The notes: generated by a model not told the origin, from the sequence alone. 64,000 nucleotides of DNA from Thermoanaerobacterium xylanolyticum LX-11 (GCF_000189775.2 NC_015555.1:631001-695000); one strand, 5' to 3'. Positions 39,810-53,224 are shown, counted from the stretch's first letter. Numbers and translations: made by a program.

Positions 39810-40068
39810 AAAGACAGTAGAAATTAAAAATAAGACAGGTCTTCATGCGAGACCAGCAGCTTTATTTGTACAAGCGGCTAGCAAATTTTCATCACAGATA
39901 TGGGTGGAAAAAGAAAATAAAAAGGTAAATGCAAAAAGCATCATGGGTATTATGTCATTAGGTGTTGCACAGGGAAATACAGTGAAACTTATCGCTGATG
40001 GCAGCGACGAACAAGAAGCAATTAAGGCACTTGTTGATCTAATTGATTCAAAATTTGGAGAAGAATAA
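39802..40068 (+). CDS. HPr-family phosphocarrier protein
   Basis: 88 residues. His15 of the active site (GLHARPA) and Ser46 of the regulatory site (NAKSIMGIM) are both present. HPr is phosphorylated on His15 by enzyme I for PTS uptake and on Ser46 by HPr kinase for CcpA-mediated carbon repression. The place after whiA is that of Crh in Bacillus, but Crh lacks His15, so this is a full HPr by sequence. GAGGAGAG lies about 9 bases before the ATG, inside whiA. A terminator follows. Confidence 0.93.
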   Translation: MTEKTVEIKNKTGLHARPAALFVQAASKFSSQIWVEKENKKVNAKSIMGIMSLGVAQGNTVKLIADGSDEQEAIKALVDLIDSKFGEE

Positions 40069-40071
40069 TCT

Positions 40072-40097
40072 AAAAAGGTTTCTTAGGAAACCTTTTT
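40072..40097 (+). terminator. Terminator after the HPr gene
   Basis: AAAAAGGTTTC (40072-40082) with GGAAACCTTTTT (40086-40097), a 3-base loop and a T run. Confidence 0.85.
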
Positions 40098-40118
40098 TGC
40101 ATGAAGGATGATTTTTTT

Positions 40119-41426
40119 ATGACTAAAAATGAGAGGGTGCTGGAGTATCTAAAAAGCCTGCCAGAAGGAACCAAAATATCAGTAAGGAGTTTAGCGCAGG
40201 CTTTAAAGATAAGCGAAGGCACTGCATATAAAGCCATAAAAGATGCAGAAAGCATGTACATTGTGACAACTATTCCGAGAGCAGGTACCATAAGGACAAA
40301 GCCTAAAAGCAAGTCCTTTGATAGACTGACCTACGAGGAAATAAAGAATGTTGTGGATGGAATTGTTTTAGGCGGAGAGAATGGGCTCAATATAGAGCTT
40401 AATAAATTTTTGATAGGCGCCATGACAACTGAAGAAATGGTAAAATATATTCAACCCGGTGATCTTATTATACTCGGCAATAGAGATAATGCACAGATGG
40501 CAGCATTAAAAGCAGGTGCTGCCGTCCTTATAACAGGTGGATTTGATGCTAAAATAGAAGTTAAAACTTTGGCAGATAAGCTTTCATTGCCATTGATCTC
40601 TACTACTTATGATACCTTTACTGTGGCAACCTTAATAAACAAAGCAATCAATGAGAGGATGACTAAGAAGAGGATACTGCTTGTAAGCAATATCATGTCA
40701 TCTAATCCTATCTACATGACGACAAATCAGACAGTAAATGATTGGAAGGCATTGCTAAATAAGACAAGCCATACAAGGTATCCTGTTGTAGATGAAAGCG
40801 GTACTTTGGTTGGAATAGTTACATCAAGAGAAATAGCTAAAGCTGACGATAATGATAAAATAGGAGATATAATGGCCAGAAATCCAATATACGTCACTGA
40901 AACTACAACTGTAGCTTTCGCAGCTCATCTCATGATATGGTGGAATATAGAGGTTTTGCCTGTTACCAATAATAAAGAACTTGTCGGCATAATAAGTCGG
41001 GAAGATGTGATAAAAGCGCTTCAGTACATGGCAAAACAACCTCAGATCGAGGAGACTATCAATGACACATTATTAAAAGACTTTCATGCTGAGAAAACTC
41101 AGGATGGGATGAAATTTTATGGTACGATACCGCAAAACATGGTAAACCAATTGGGAACAGTCAGCAGTAGCGCCCTCATGATGCTTATGAGCGAATGTGG
41201 CATATCATCAGTAACGAGAAATAAAAGATTTGATGCTGTTGTAGATAATTTTTTGGTTTATTTTATAAGGCCTCTACAAGCTGAAAAAACAATTGAGGTT
41301 AATACTTCTATTATTGACTACAGCGGTAATTTTTGCAAAGTTGAGATATCGGTTTTATACGAAGAAACAATGATTGCAAAAGCGCTGATGTCTTTGAGGC
41401 TTTTAAAGAACAAAAAACTTTTTTAA
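40119..41426 (+). CDS. HTH-DRTGG-CBS-thioesterase-fold regulator (YtoI type)
   Basis: About 435 residues. In order: a winged helix (SVRSLAQALKISEGTAYKAIKDAE), a DRTGG domain (about residues 60-180, GGENGLNIELNKFLIGAMTTEEM), two CBS repeats (about 190-310, MSSNPIYMTTNQTV; MARNPIYVTETTTV) that usually bind adenyl nucleotides, and a C-terminal hot-dog domain. The order is that of Bacillus YtoI, whose function is unknown. ATG 40119 with AAGGATG is preferred to ATG 40101. It ends 10 bp before dnaE, as in relatives. Confidence 0.9.
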   Translation: MTKNERVLEYLKSLPEGTKISVRSLAQALKISEGTAYKAIKDAESMYIVTTIPRAGTIRTKPKSKSFDRLTYEEIKNVVDGIVLGGENGLNIELNKFLIGAMTTEEMVKYIQPGDLIILGNRDNAQMAALKAGAAVLITGGFDAKIEVKTLADKLSLPLISTTYDTFTVATLINKAINERMTKKRILLVSNIMSSNPIYMTTNQTVNDWKALLNKTSHTRYPVVDESGTLVGIVTSREIAKADDNDKIGDIMARNPIYVTETTTVAFAAHLMIWWNIEVLPVTNNKELVGIISREDVIKALQYMAKQPQIEETINDTLLKDFHAEKTQDGMKFYGTIPQNMVNQLGTVSSSALMMLMSECGISSVTRNKRFDAVVDNFLVYFIRPLQAEKTIEVNTSIIDYSGNFCKVEISVLYEETMIAKALMSLRLLKNKKLF

Positions 41427-41436
41427 GGTGATTATG

Positions 41437-44871
<3,435 letters not shown>

Positions 44872-44944
44872 CGCGTAAATATATATTGATATTATACAAA
44901 AAATAAATTAAAATAGTAGTTAGAATATTCAAGGAGGCCTTTTT

Positions 44945-45142
44945 ATGTGGACTGTTATATATATGGCGCATAGCATGGAAGTTGCAGAAAAGGTCAAAGA
45001 TGTGCTGACAAAAGAAGGCTTTTTGGTAAAATTAAAACCATTGAAAAAAAATGTAGACAATAACGACGGCTACTGTGAAGTCATGGTTCCTAATTCAGAA
45101 GCTCAGGATGCACAGAATATTATTATTGAATATGGTCTTTAA
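44945..45142 (+). CDS. Small conserved protein, DUF2007-like
   Basis: 65 residues with a ferredoxin-like pattern (WTVIYMAHSMEVAEKVKDVLTKEGFLVKLKPL ... CEVMVPNSEAQDAQNIIIEYG), like DUF2007 'putative signal transducing' proteins. CAAGGAGG precedes the ATG. It sits between dnaE and pfkA as in related genomes. Some relatives are labelled glutamate decarboxylase, which a 65-residue protein cannot be. Function unknown. Confidence 0.75.
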   Translation: MWTVIYMAHSMEVAEKVKDVLTKEGFLVKLKPLKKNVDNNDGYCEVMVPNSEAQDAQNIIIEYGL

Positions 45143-45200
45143 TTACCCCTTAAAAGGGGGACTTTTAATAAAATGGGACATATAATGACCCGGTTGGTAA

Positions 45201-46178
<978 letters not shown>

Positions 46179-46189
46179 GGAGTGAAGAT

Positions 46190-47941
46190 ATGCGTAGAAC
46201 TAAGATAATATGTACGATTGGTCCTGCCAGTGAAAAGTATGAGATATTGAGAGAGCTTATAGAAAGTGGTCTTAATATCTGCAGACTGAATTTTTCACAT
46301 GGTGACCATGAAGAGCATGGAAGCAGGATAGATAATATTATAAAGATTAGAGAAGAGCTTAATCTGCCTATAGCAATTATGCTTGATACAAAAGGACCTG
46401 AAATAAGGACTGGCAAATTTAAAGGCGGTATTGCAGAGCTAAAAGAAGGTCAGACATTTACGGTGACATCAAGGGAAATTGAAGGAGATAATACTATTTG
46501 CTCTGTTTCATACAAGGGGCTTCCTCAAGATGTGGGGAGAGGTTCTCGCATATTGATTGATGACGGGTTAGTATCATTGAAGGTCAATGACGTAAAAGGC
46601 GAAGATATAATATGCACTGTGGAGAATTCTGGTACAATAGGTGACCACAAAGGTGTAAATGTGCCTGGTACAAAGCTTAATTTGCCTGCTATAACGCAAA
46701 AAGATGTAGATGACATAGAGTTTGGAATAAAAAAAGGAATCGACATGATTGCAGCGTCTTTTGTTAGAAAAGCAGCGGATGTAATAGCTATAAGGAGATT
46801 GTTAGAAGACAATGACGCTGGTCATATACTTATTATATCAAAAATTGAAAATCGCGAAGGTGTGGAAAATATCGACGAAATAATTAAGGTTTCTGACGGC
46901 ATAATGGTTGCCCGCGGTGATTTAGGTGTTGAAATTCCTATAGAGGAAATACCTATAGTTCAGAAAAGGATAATTGAAAAATGCAATAAAGCAGGTAAAC
47001 CAGTTGTCACTGCTACCCAGATGCTTGATTCTATGATAAGAAATCCAAGGCCCACAAGGGCAGAGGTGACAGATGTGGCCAATGCCATATTGGACGGTAC
47101 TGATGCGATAATGTTGTCTGGTGAAACAGCACAAGGCAAATATCCGGTAGAAGCTTTTAAGACAATGTCAAAGATAGCTGAAAAAATTGAAACGTATATA
47201 AATTACAAAGAAAATTTAGATAAAAATGTGGATTACAATATTTCTATGACAAACGCTATAAGCCATGCTACATGCACTACCGCAAGAGATATAGGTGCGA
47301 CTGCCATTATTACATCTACAATATCAGGCTATACTGCTCGAATGGTGTCTAAGTATAGACCGTCAGCACCTATAATTGCAGTGACGCCAAACAAAGATGT
47401 AGCAAGAAAGCTTAGCATCGTATGGGGTGTACATCCACTCATATCACAAGAAGTCAGCTCTACAGATGAAATGATAGAAGTATCAGTAAATACGGCTTTA
47501 AGTGAAGGCTTAATTCGAAATGGCGATATTGTAGTAATATCGGCAGGAATACCTGTCGCGACTACAGGCACGACAAATATGTTGAAGGTTCATATTGTGG
47601 GAGATGTAATAGTAAAAGGCACAGGCATAGGTACTAAATCCATAAGTGGTGTTGTTTCCATCATAAGAGATCCATACAAGGACAAAGATAAGTTCAGAGA
47701 AGGAGACATCATCGTTGCTCAAAAAACTGAAAGGGATTATATGCCTATAATTGAAAAGGCTTCGGCTATCATAACAGAAGAAGGCGGACTAACGTCACAT
47801 GCTGCAATAGTTGGATTAAACTATGGATTGCCTGTCATTGTAGGATGTGAAGGAGTAACAGCTAAGCTAAAAGATGGAATGACGGTAACTCTCGATACTG
47901 CCAGAGGATTGGTCTACAAAGGCATAGTGAATATAAAATAG
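46190..47941 (+). CDS. pyk: Pyruvate kinase with C-terminal PEP-utiliser domain
   Basis: 583 residues, about 110 longer than the classic enzyme. The start RRTKIICTIGPASEKYEIL, the phosphate and metal region SRIENREGVENIDEI and the signature ATQMLDSMIRNPRPTRAEVTDVANAILDGTDAIMLSGETA are clear. The extra C-terminal domain ends in the PEP-utilising mobile-domain motif (ITEEGGLTSHAAIVGLNYGLPVIVG), as in Geobacillus and Thermoanaerobacter enzymes. It makes pyruvate and ATP from PEP. A terminator follows the TAG. Confidence 0.96.
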   Translation: MRRTKIICTIGPASEKYEILRELIESGLNICRLNFSHGDHEEHGSRIDNIIKIREELNLPIAIMLDTKGPEIRTGKFKGGIAELKEGQTFTVTSREIEGDNTICSVSYKGLPQDVGRGSRILIDDGLVSLKVNDVKGEDIICTVENSGTIGDHKGVNVPGTKLNLPAITQKDVDDIEFGIKKGIDMIAASFVRKAADVIAIRRLLEDNDAGHILIISKIENREGVENIDEIIKVSDGIMVARGDLGVEIPIEEIPIVQKRIIEKCNKAGKPVVTATQMLDSMIRNPRPTRAEVTDVANAILDGTDAIMLSGETAQGKYPVEAFKTMSKIAEKIETYINYKENLDKNVDYNISMTNAISHATCTTARDIGATAIITSTISGYTARMVSKYRPSAPIIAVTPNKDVARKLSIVWGVHPLISQEVSSTDEMIEVSVNTALSEGLIRNGDIVVISAGIPVATTGTTNMLKVHIVGDVIVKGTGIGTKSISGVVSIIRDPYKDKDKFREGDIIVAQKTERDYMPIIEKASAIITEEGGLTSHAAIVGLNYGLPVIVGCEGVTAKLKDGMTVTLDTARGLVYKGIVNIK

Positions 47942-47973
47942 GACAGGAAGTCATCTTCTTGTCTTTATTTTTT
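47942..47973 (+). terminator. Terminator after pyk
   Basis: GACAGGAAG (47942-47950) with CTTCTTGTC (47955-47963), a 4-base loop and a TTTATTTTTT tail. The ribosome site of the next gene follows closely, so read-through is likely. Confidence 0.75.
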
Positions 47974-47987
47974 GAGGTGATAATGAA

Positions 47988-48413
47988 ATGTATACTTATG
48001 ATGCAAAAGTAAGGGTCAGATATGGGGAAACAGATAAGATGAGCATAGTGTATCATGCAAATTATTTAAACTGGTTTGAAATAGGTAGGACAGAATTTTT
48101 CAGATCTTTAGGCATGACTTATCGAGAATTAGAGCAAAATAATGTCATGCTTCCAGTGATAGAAGCTAATTGCAAATACTTTTGGCCTGCAGAGTATGAT
48201 GATGTAATAATTATAAAGACAAAAATAGGATTTTTAAAAGGCACCAGAATAAGGTTTGAGTACGATATAGTGAAAGAAGATGAAAATAAGCTTTTAGCAC
48301 AAGGCATGACAGAACACCCATTTACGACACTTGACAGAAAACCTGTAAATATAAAAAAAGTTTTGCCTCATGTTTATGAAATGTTGAATAAATGCTATGA
48401 TGATGGTGTTTAG
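47988..48413 (+). CDS. Acyl-CoA thioesterase, 4-hydroxybenzoyl-CoA thioesterase/YbgC type
   Basis: 141 residues with a hot-dog fold. The motif RVRYGETDKMSIVYHANYLNWFEIGRTEFFRSLG is that of YbgC/YneP proteins, with the conserved D-x-M-x-x-V-Y-x-A-N-Y segment. They hydrolyse acyl-CoA thioesters in the cytoplasm. GAGGTGATAATGAA precedes the ATG. It probably forms the tail of the pfkA-pyk unit. Confidence 0.88.
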   Translation: MYTYDAKVRVRYGETDKMSIVYHANYLNWFEIGRTEFFRSLGMTYRELEQNNVMLPVIEANCKYFWPAEYDDVIIIKTKIGFLKGTRIRFEYDIVKEDENKLLAQGMTEHPFTTLDRKPVNIKKVLPHVYEMLNKCYDDGV

Positions 48414-48439
48414 ATATTATTAGATAAAAAGTAAAAAGC

Positions 48440-48469
48440 TTGAATATAATTCAATAAATTGGTTATAAT
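48440..48469 (+). promoter_or_regulatory. Possible upstream promoter of the glucoamylase gene
   Basis: TTGAAT (48440-48445) and TATAAT (48464-48469) with an 18-bp spacer. A terminator-like hairpin follows at 48494. Confidence 0.5.
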
Positions 48470-48476
48470 GGTATTG

Positions 48477-48488
48477 GTAACCGATTAT
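48477..48488 (+). promoter_or_regulatory. Degenerate LacI-type operator, glucoamylase
   Basis: GTAACCGATTAT keeps the centre of the motif (AACCGATT) but has three mismatches to GCAANCGNTTGC. It lies just after the promoter at 48440-48469. Confidence 0.35.
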
Positions 48489-48493
48489 ATCAT

Positions 48494-48516
48494 GGGCATT
48501 GCGCCCTATTTTTTTT
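48494..48516 (+). terminator. Short terminator upstream of the glucoamylase gene
   Basis: GGGC (48494-48497) and GCCC (48503-48506) with a 5-base loop, followed by TATTTTTTTT. It either ends the pyk/thioesterase transcript or attenuates the glucoamylase transcript. Confidence 0.65.
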
Positions 48517-48526
48517 GCCTCTATGT

Positions 48527-48538
48527 AAAATCGATTGC
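48527..48538 (+). promoter_or_regulatory. LacI-family-type operator, glucoamylase
   Basis: AAAATCGATTGC matches the right half of the motif fully and has two mismatches in the left half; ACAAAT follows as at the phosphorylase site. A TATAAT lies at 48551-48556, but no good -35 is seen at the right distance. Confidence 0.5.
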
Positions 48539-48582
48539 ACAAATCGTTGATATAATGTAAAATGTTATTGGAGGCGATGAAA

Positions 48583-50694
48583 TTGAATAGAAAACTTATA
48601 AAATATCTACCTGTACTATTTCTTGCGTCAAGTGTACTAAGTGGATGCGCTAACAATAATATATCAAACATTAAAATTGAGAGATTGAATAATGTACAAG
48701 CAGTAAATGGTCCGGGTGAGACTGATACTTGGGCTAAAGCTCAGAAACAAGGCATAGGAACCGCAAACAACTACACTTCAAAAGTATGGTTTACACTCGC
48801 AGATGGAGCGATATCTGAGGTTTACTATCCCACTATTGATACTGCTGATGTAAAGGATATTAAATTTTTTGTGACAGACGGAAAAACGTTTGTCTCAGAT
48901 GAGACAAAGGACACAATAGTCAAAGTCGAAAAACTCACTGAAAAATCGTTGGGATATAAAATCATTAACACAGATAAAGATGGGCGATATAAGATAACTA
49001 AAGAAGTATTTACTGATGTAAAGAGGAATTCTCTCATAATTAAGGCGAAGTTTGAAGCCTTAAAAGGCAATATTGATGATTACAGGCTTTACGTAATGTG
49101 TGATCCTCATGTAAAAAATCAGGGCAAATACAATGAAGGATATGCAGTTAAGGCAAATGGCAATGTTGCGTTAATTGCTAAAAGAGATGGAATTTATACT
49201 GCTTTGTCATCTGATATAGGATGGAAAAAGTACTCAATAGGGTATTATAAAGTAAATGACATCGTGACAGACCTATATAAAAATATGCAAATGACTTACA
49301 ATTACGATAGTGCAAGAGGTAACATCATAGAAGGCGCTGAGGTAGATCTTAAAAAAGACAGTCAATTTGAAATTGTATTGTCTTTTGGACAAAGTGAAGA
49401 CGAGGCAGTAAAAACAAACATGGAAACTTTAAATGATAATTACGATAGCTTAAAGAAAGCTTATATAGACGAATGGGAGAAGTATTGCGATAGCCTTAAT
49501 AACTTTGGGGGAAAAGCAAATTCACTGTATTTTAACAGCATGATGATATTAAAGGCAAGTGAAGACAAGACAAACAAGGGTGCATATATAGCATCCCTAT
49601 CAATTCCATGGGGTGATGGTCAAGAAGATGACAATATCGGTGGCTACCATCTTGTATGGTCAAGAGATCTGTACCATGTAGCAAATGCATTTATTGTTGC
49701 TGGTGATACTGATTCGGCAAATAGAGCACTTGATTATTTAGTCAAAGTAGTGAAAGACAATGGTATGATTCCTCAAAATACATGGATAAATGGTAAGCCA
49801 TATTGGACAGGTATACAGCTTGATGAGCAGGCGGACCCAATAATATTAAGTTACAGGCTTAAAAGATACGATCTTTATGAAAGCCTTGTCAAGCCTTTAG
49901 CTGATTTCATCGTAAAAATAGGTCCTAAGACGGGACAAGAAAGATGGGAAGAAATAGGTGGATATTCACCAGCAACGATGGCTTCGGAAGTAGCAGGACT
50001 TACATGTGCTGCATATATAGCTGAACAAAATAAAGATTTTGAATCTGCTAAAAAATATCAAGAAAAGGCGGACAATTGGCAAAGGCTTATTGACAGCCTA
50101 ACTTACACAGAAAAAGGTCCATTGGGAGATGGCCACTACTATATAAGGATAGCGGGGCTTCCAGATCCGAATGCTGATTTCATGATAAGTATAGCGAATG
50201 GTGGTGGTGTATACGACCAAAAAGAAATCGTAGATCCAAGTTTTCTTGAGCTTGTAAGGCTTGGAGTAAAATCAGCAGATGACCCTAAAATATTAAATAC
50301 GCTGAAAGTCGTAGATGAAACAATAAAAGTTGAAACGCCGAAAGGACCGTCATGGTACAGGTACAATCATGATGGATATGGCGAGATGTCCAAAACGGAA
50401 TTGTATCATGGAACTGGAAAGGGAAGATTGTGGCCTCTCTTGACAGGTGAAAAAGGTATGTATGAAATTGCTGCGGGAAAAGATGCAACATCTTATGTAA
50501 AAGCTATGGAGAATTTTGCAAACGAAAGCGGCATAATATCAGAGCAAGTATGGGAAGATACTGGACTTCCTACTGATTCAGCATCACCTCTTAACTGGGC
50601 ACATGCAGAATATGTAATATTATTTGCATCAAATATAGAACACAAAGTGCTTGATATGCCAGACATCGTTTATAAAAGGTATGCTTCAAAGTGA
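48583..50694 (+). CDS. Glucoamylase (glucan 1,4-alpha-glucosidase), GH15, lipoprotein
   Basis: About 703 residues. The N-terminus has a lipobox (SVLSGC, Cys22). Then comes the bacterial GH15 layout: a beta-sandwich domain (NGPGETDTWAKAQKQGIGTANNYTSKVWFTLADGAISEVYYPTID) and a helical (alpha/alpha)6 barrel (GGYHLVWSRDLYHVANAF; WEEIGGYSPATMASEVAGL with the likely acid Glu; GRLWPLLTGEKGMYE). It frees glucose from chain ends outside the membrane. The TTG at 48583 fits the GGAGG at 48570-48574 best; ATG 48577 is too close to it. It is in the same regulatory group as the starch island though 10 kb away. Confidence 0.93.
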   Translation: MNRKLIKYLPVLFLASSVLSGCANNNISNIKIERLNNVQAVNGPGETDTWAKAQKQGIGTANNYTSKVWFTLADGAISEVYYPTIDTADVKDIKFFVTDGKTFVSDETKDTIVKVEKLTEKSLGYKIINTDKDGRYKITKEVFTDVKRNSLIIKAKFEALKGNIDDYRLYVMCDPHVKNQGKYNEGYAVKANGNVALIAKRDGIYTALSSDIGWKKYSIGYYKVNDIVTDLYKNMQMTYNYDSARGNIIEGAEVDLKKDSQFEIVLSFGQSEDEAVKTNMETLNDNYDSLKKAYIDEWEKYCDSLNNFGGKANSLYFNSMMILKASEDKTNKGAYIASLSIPWGDGQEDDNIGGYHLVWSRDLYHVANAFIVAGDTDSANRALDYLVKVVKDNGMIPQNTWINGKPYWTGIQLDEQADPIILSYRLKRYDLYESLVKPLADFIVKIGPKTGQERWEEIGGYSPATMASEVAGLTCAAYIAEQNKDFESAKKYQEKADNWQRLIDSLTYTEKGPLGDGHYYIRIAGLPDPNADFMISIANGGGVYDQKEIVDPSFLELVRLGVKSADDPKILNTLKVVDETIKVETPKGPSWYRYNHDGYGEMSKTELYHGTGKGRLWPLLTGEKGMYEIAAGKDATSYVKAMENFANESGIISEQVWEDTGLPTDSASPLNWAHAEYVILFASNIEHKVLDMPDIVYKRYASK

Positions 50695-50696
50695 TA

Positions 50697-50736
50697 CACA
50701 GATTTTCCGGATGACTATATCCGGGAAATCTGTTTT
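50697..50736 (+). terminator. Intrinsic terminator after the glucoamylase gene
   Basis: Stem CACAGATTTTCCGGAT (50697-50712) with ATCCGGGAAATCTG (50719-50732), one internal mismatch region, then five T residues. Confidence 0.85.
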
Positions 50737-50793
50737 TCATTGTTTAAATAGAGTATAATTGTGTATGAGAATATGAATTTGGAGTGATAATTA

Positions 50794-52155
50794 TTGCAAA
50801 ATGTAAGCATTGGCGATATATACGAAATATACATTGACAATATGGCACATGAAGGACAGGGCGTTGGAAGGTTAGATGGAATTGCCGTTTTTGTGAAAGG
50901 TGCTTTACAAGGTGAGAAGGTCTTAGCCAAAATAGATGAAAAACACAAAAATTACTTAAATGCACATGTGGAAAAAATATTAGAGCCATCAGAAAAAAGA
51001 ATTGTGCCTAAATGCCAATATGCTGATAAATGTGGTGGCTGTACACTTCAGCATCTAACATACAGCGGACAGTTAGAATTTAAAAAACATGTAGTGGGAG
51101 AAAGCTTGAAAAGAATTGGGAAAATTGATATTGTCGTATTTGATACGATAGGCATGGCTGACCCACTGCATTATAGAGATAAGGCAGAATATCCATTAAG
51201 CATTAAAAATGGCAAGATAGAAGGAGGATTTTATGCATCTAAATCACATGAAGTGGTTGGCATTGATTCTTGTATGATTCAAAGTAGTGTCAGTGTCAAT
51301 GCAATGAAAACTGTTGTAGAGTGGGCAAACGACTATAAGATTACAGTTTACGACAAAAAAACTGGGAAAGGGTTTTTAAGGCACGTGATAACTAAAGTTG
51401 GCTTTGCAACAAAAGAAGTCATGGTTATTATTGTGGCGAATAGCAGAGATATTCCACACAAAAAAGAACTTGTAAGCCGGCTTAAAGGAAAAATTGAAAA
51501 CTTAAAAAGTGTTGTTTTAAATGTAAATAGAAGTAATGGAAAACAAGTTATGGGTAACGAAAATATTGTCATATATGGTGATGATTATATTACTGATTTT
51601 ATTGGAGATAAAAAATTTGAAATATCTCCTTTGTCGTTCTTTCAAGTAAATCCCGTTCAAACCAAAGTGTTGTATGAGAAAGCATTAGAATATGCAGATT
51701 TAAAAGGCGATGAAATTGTCTTTGACGTGTACTGCGGTATAGGCACAATATCTATATTTTTTGCAAAACATGCGCGAAAAGTGTACGGAATAGAGGTAAT
51801 ACCAGATGCTGTAGAAGATGCGAGGCAAAATGCAGCCATAAATGGAGTAAATAATGCAGAATTCATTGCTGGAAAAGCAGAAGATATCATGATAGAACTT
51901 TGTAATAAAGGTTTAAAGCCTGATGTCATAGTGTTCGATCCACCAAGGAAAGGATTAGACAAAGATGTTGTAGAAGCATCGATAAAAATGAATCCTGAAA
52001 AAATAATTTACGTCTCGTGTAACCCGACTACATTAGCAAGGGATTTGAGAATTTTTGAAGACAATGGATATAGAACAAAAAAAGTACAACCAGTTGACAT
52101 GTTTCCATACACGTATCATGTGGAGTGCGTAGTATTGATGTCACGCAATATATAG
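50794..52155 (+). CDS. rlmD: 23S rRNA (uracil-C5)-methyltransferase, RlmD/RumA type
   Basis: 453 residues. An N-terminal TRAM domain (IGDIYEIYIDNMAHEGQGVGRLDGIAVFVKGAL) is followed by the iron-sulfur cysteines (Cys74, Cys80, Cys83 in CQYADKCGGC, and one at IDSC), the SAM domain (FDVYCGIGTISIFFA) and the catalytic VSCNPTTLARDL. It makes 5-methyluridine in 23S rRNA. The start is TTG 50794 with GGAGTG 7 bases before. The last codons (after VECVVL) come from an inserted element; the original end, reading LITRA then stop, is still present at 53819-53836. Confidence 0.93.
   Translation: MQNVSIGDIYEIYIDNMAHEGQGVGRLDGIAVFVKGALQGEKVLAKIDEKHKNYLNAHVEKILEPSEKRIVPKCQYADKCGGCTLQHLTYSGQLEFKKHVVGESLKRIGKIDIVVFDTIGMADPLHYRDKAEYPLSIKNGKIEGGFYASKSHEVVGIDSCMIQSSVSVNAMKTVVEWANDYKITVYDKKTGKGFLRHVITKVGFATKEVMVIIVANSRDIPHKKELVSRLKGKIENLKSVVLNVNRSNGKQVMGNENIVIYGDDYITDFIGDKKFEISPLSFFQVNPVQTKVLYEKALEYADLKGDEIVFDVYCGIGTISIFFAKHARKVYGIEVIPDAVEDARQNAAINGVNNAEFIAGKAEDIMIELCNKGLKPDVIVFDPPRKGLDKDVVEASIKMNPEKIIYVSCNPTTLARDLRIFEDNGYRTKKVQPVDMFPYTYHVECVVLMSRNI
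52117..52139 (+). repeat. Left attachment-site repeat (attL) in rlmD
   Basis: First copy of a 23-bp direct repeat that encodes HVECVVL near the C-terminus of RlmD; the flanking bases differ from the right copy on both sides. Confidence 0.8.
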
Positions 52156-52280
52156 TGAATTGCAACAGTTATTACTCAATATATTGTGTTTTTGCACAGT
52201 TGAAGGGCAAATATAACCTACTTATCATTGGCGCTAAATTGTGATAAAATTAGGCTAAATCAAGACAAGGAGGTGGGCTG

Positions 52281-53210
52281 ATGGATTCGAAAATCTGGTA
52301 TATTCCGGCAAGGAATGACCGCTTGTAAAAGAAAGTCGGAATCTATTGCAGGGTAAGTACAAATGAAAAAGAACAGCTTTATAGCCTTGCGGCGCAGATT
52401 TCCGCTTTGACGAGAGCAGTTGCGAATGTCAGCCAATGGCGACTGGTAGATGTTTTTATCGATATTGCATCAGCGAAAGGAGAAATCCCTCGACGTGAAT
52501 TTGAGTAGTTGATTCGAGAATGCGAAGCTCACAATATCTCCGTTGTTCTCACCAAAAGCATTAGCAGATTTGGCAGGGATACTGTAGAGACTTTATCAGC
52601 AATCAACAAGCTGAAGGCAGCCGGTGTCAGGATTATTTTTGAACAAGAAAACCTGGACACTGATGAAGTCGACAGCAATCTTATGATTTCAGTGATGGAA
52701 TCCTTGGCTCAGGCTGAAAATGAAAGCCGAAGCGAGAATATTCGTATGGGACTTGCCATGAGAGCGGCAAACGGTACATCCGGACTTTACAAAAGAAAGC
52801 TTTACGGCTATACAAAGAATAAAGACGGAGAACTTGTAATTGACGATGAACAGGCTAAGGTGGTACGGGATATATTCCGTTGGTATCTTGATGGTGACAG
52901 TGTGCTTGGTATAATAAAGAAACTATCAGATGCAGGTATTCCTTCCCCTGCTGGTAAAGGAACGTGGAGCAAGCGCTCTATAGAGAAGATGCTTGAAAAT
53001 GAGAAGTACACAGGTACGGTCACGTTTTTGGACTCTGCAACGCAGGAATATAAGTATCAGATAAAAGAATGCCATCCGCCGATTATAAAGCAGAGCGAGT
53101 TCGTGGCTGTTCAGGAAGAAAAGAAAAAGCGAAGCAATATCGTCACAGATGATGACGGTACGCATCGCAGCAGTAAGAAATATAGTTCGAAGAAGAAAAA
53201 GGAATTCTAA
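52281..53210 (+). pseudogene. Large serine recombinase, nonsense-mutated and C-terminally short
   Basis: One reading frame from ATG 52281 (after AAGGAGGTGG) shows a resolvase catalytic domain (KKVGIYCRVSTNEKEQL with the catalytic Ser; TKSISRFGRDTVETLSAINKLKAAGVRI; ENESRSENIRMGL) and a recombinase domain (KLYGYTKNKDGELVIDDEQAKVVRDIFRWYLDG; GKGTWSKRSIEKMLENEKYTG). Two in-frame stops interrupt it: TAA at 52326-52328 (codon 16) and TAG at 52506-52508 (codon 76). It ends in a Lys-rich tail at 53210 with no zinc ribbon or coiled coil, so it is also short (about 310 codons against about 500). A product starting after the second stop would lack the catalytic serine. Confidence 0.9.
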
Positions 53211-53224
53211 TTTGTGGAGGAATT

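Noticed and set aside
39802-40068. Calling the HPr-family gene crh from its place after whiA
   Set aside because: His15 is present, and loss of that residue is what defines Crh.
40070-40312. Minus-strand frame over the start of the DRTGG/CBS gene
   Set aside because: It overlaps a strong gene and a terminator and has no ribosome site or family.
45144-45164. TACCCCTTAAAAGGGGGA before pfkA as a second CsoR-type operator
   Set aside because: It is not placed over a promoter and a glycolytic gene is an unlikely target; treated as a weak chance hairpin.
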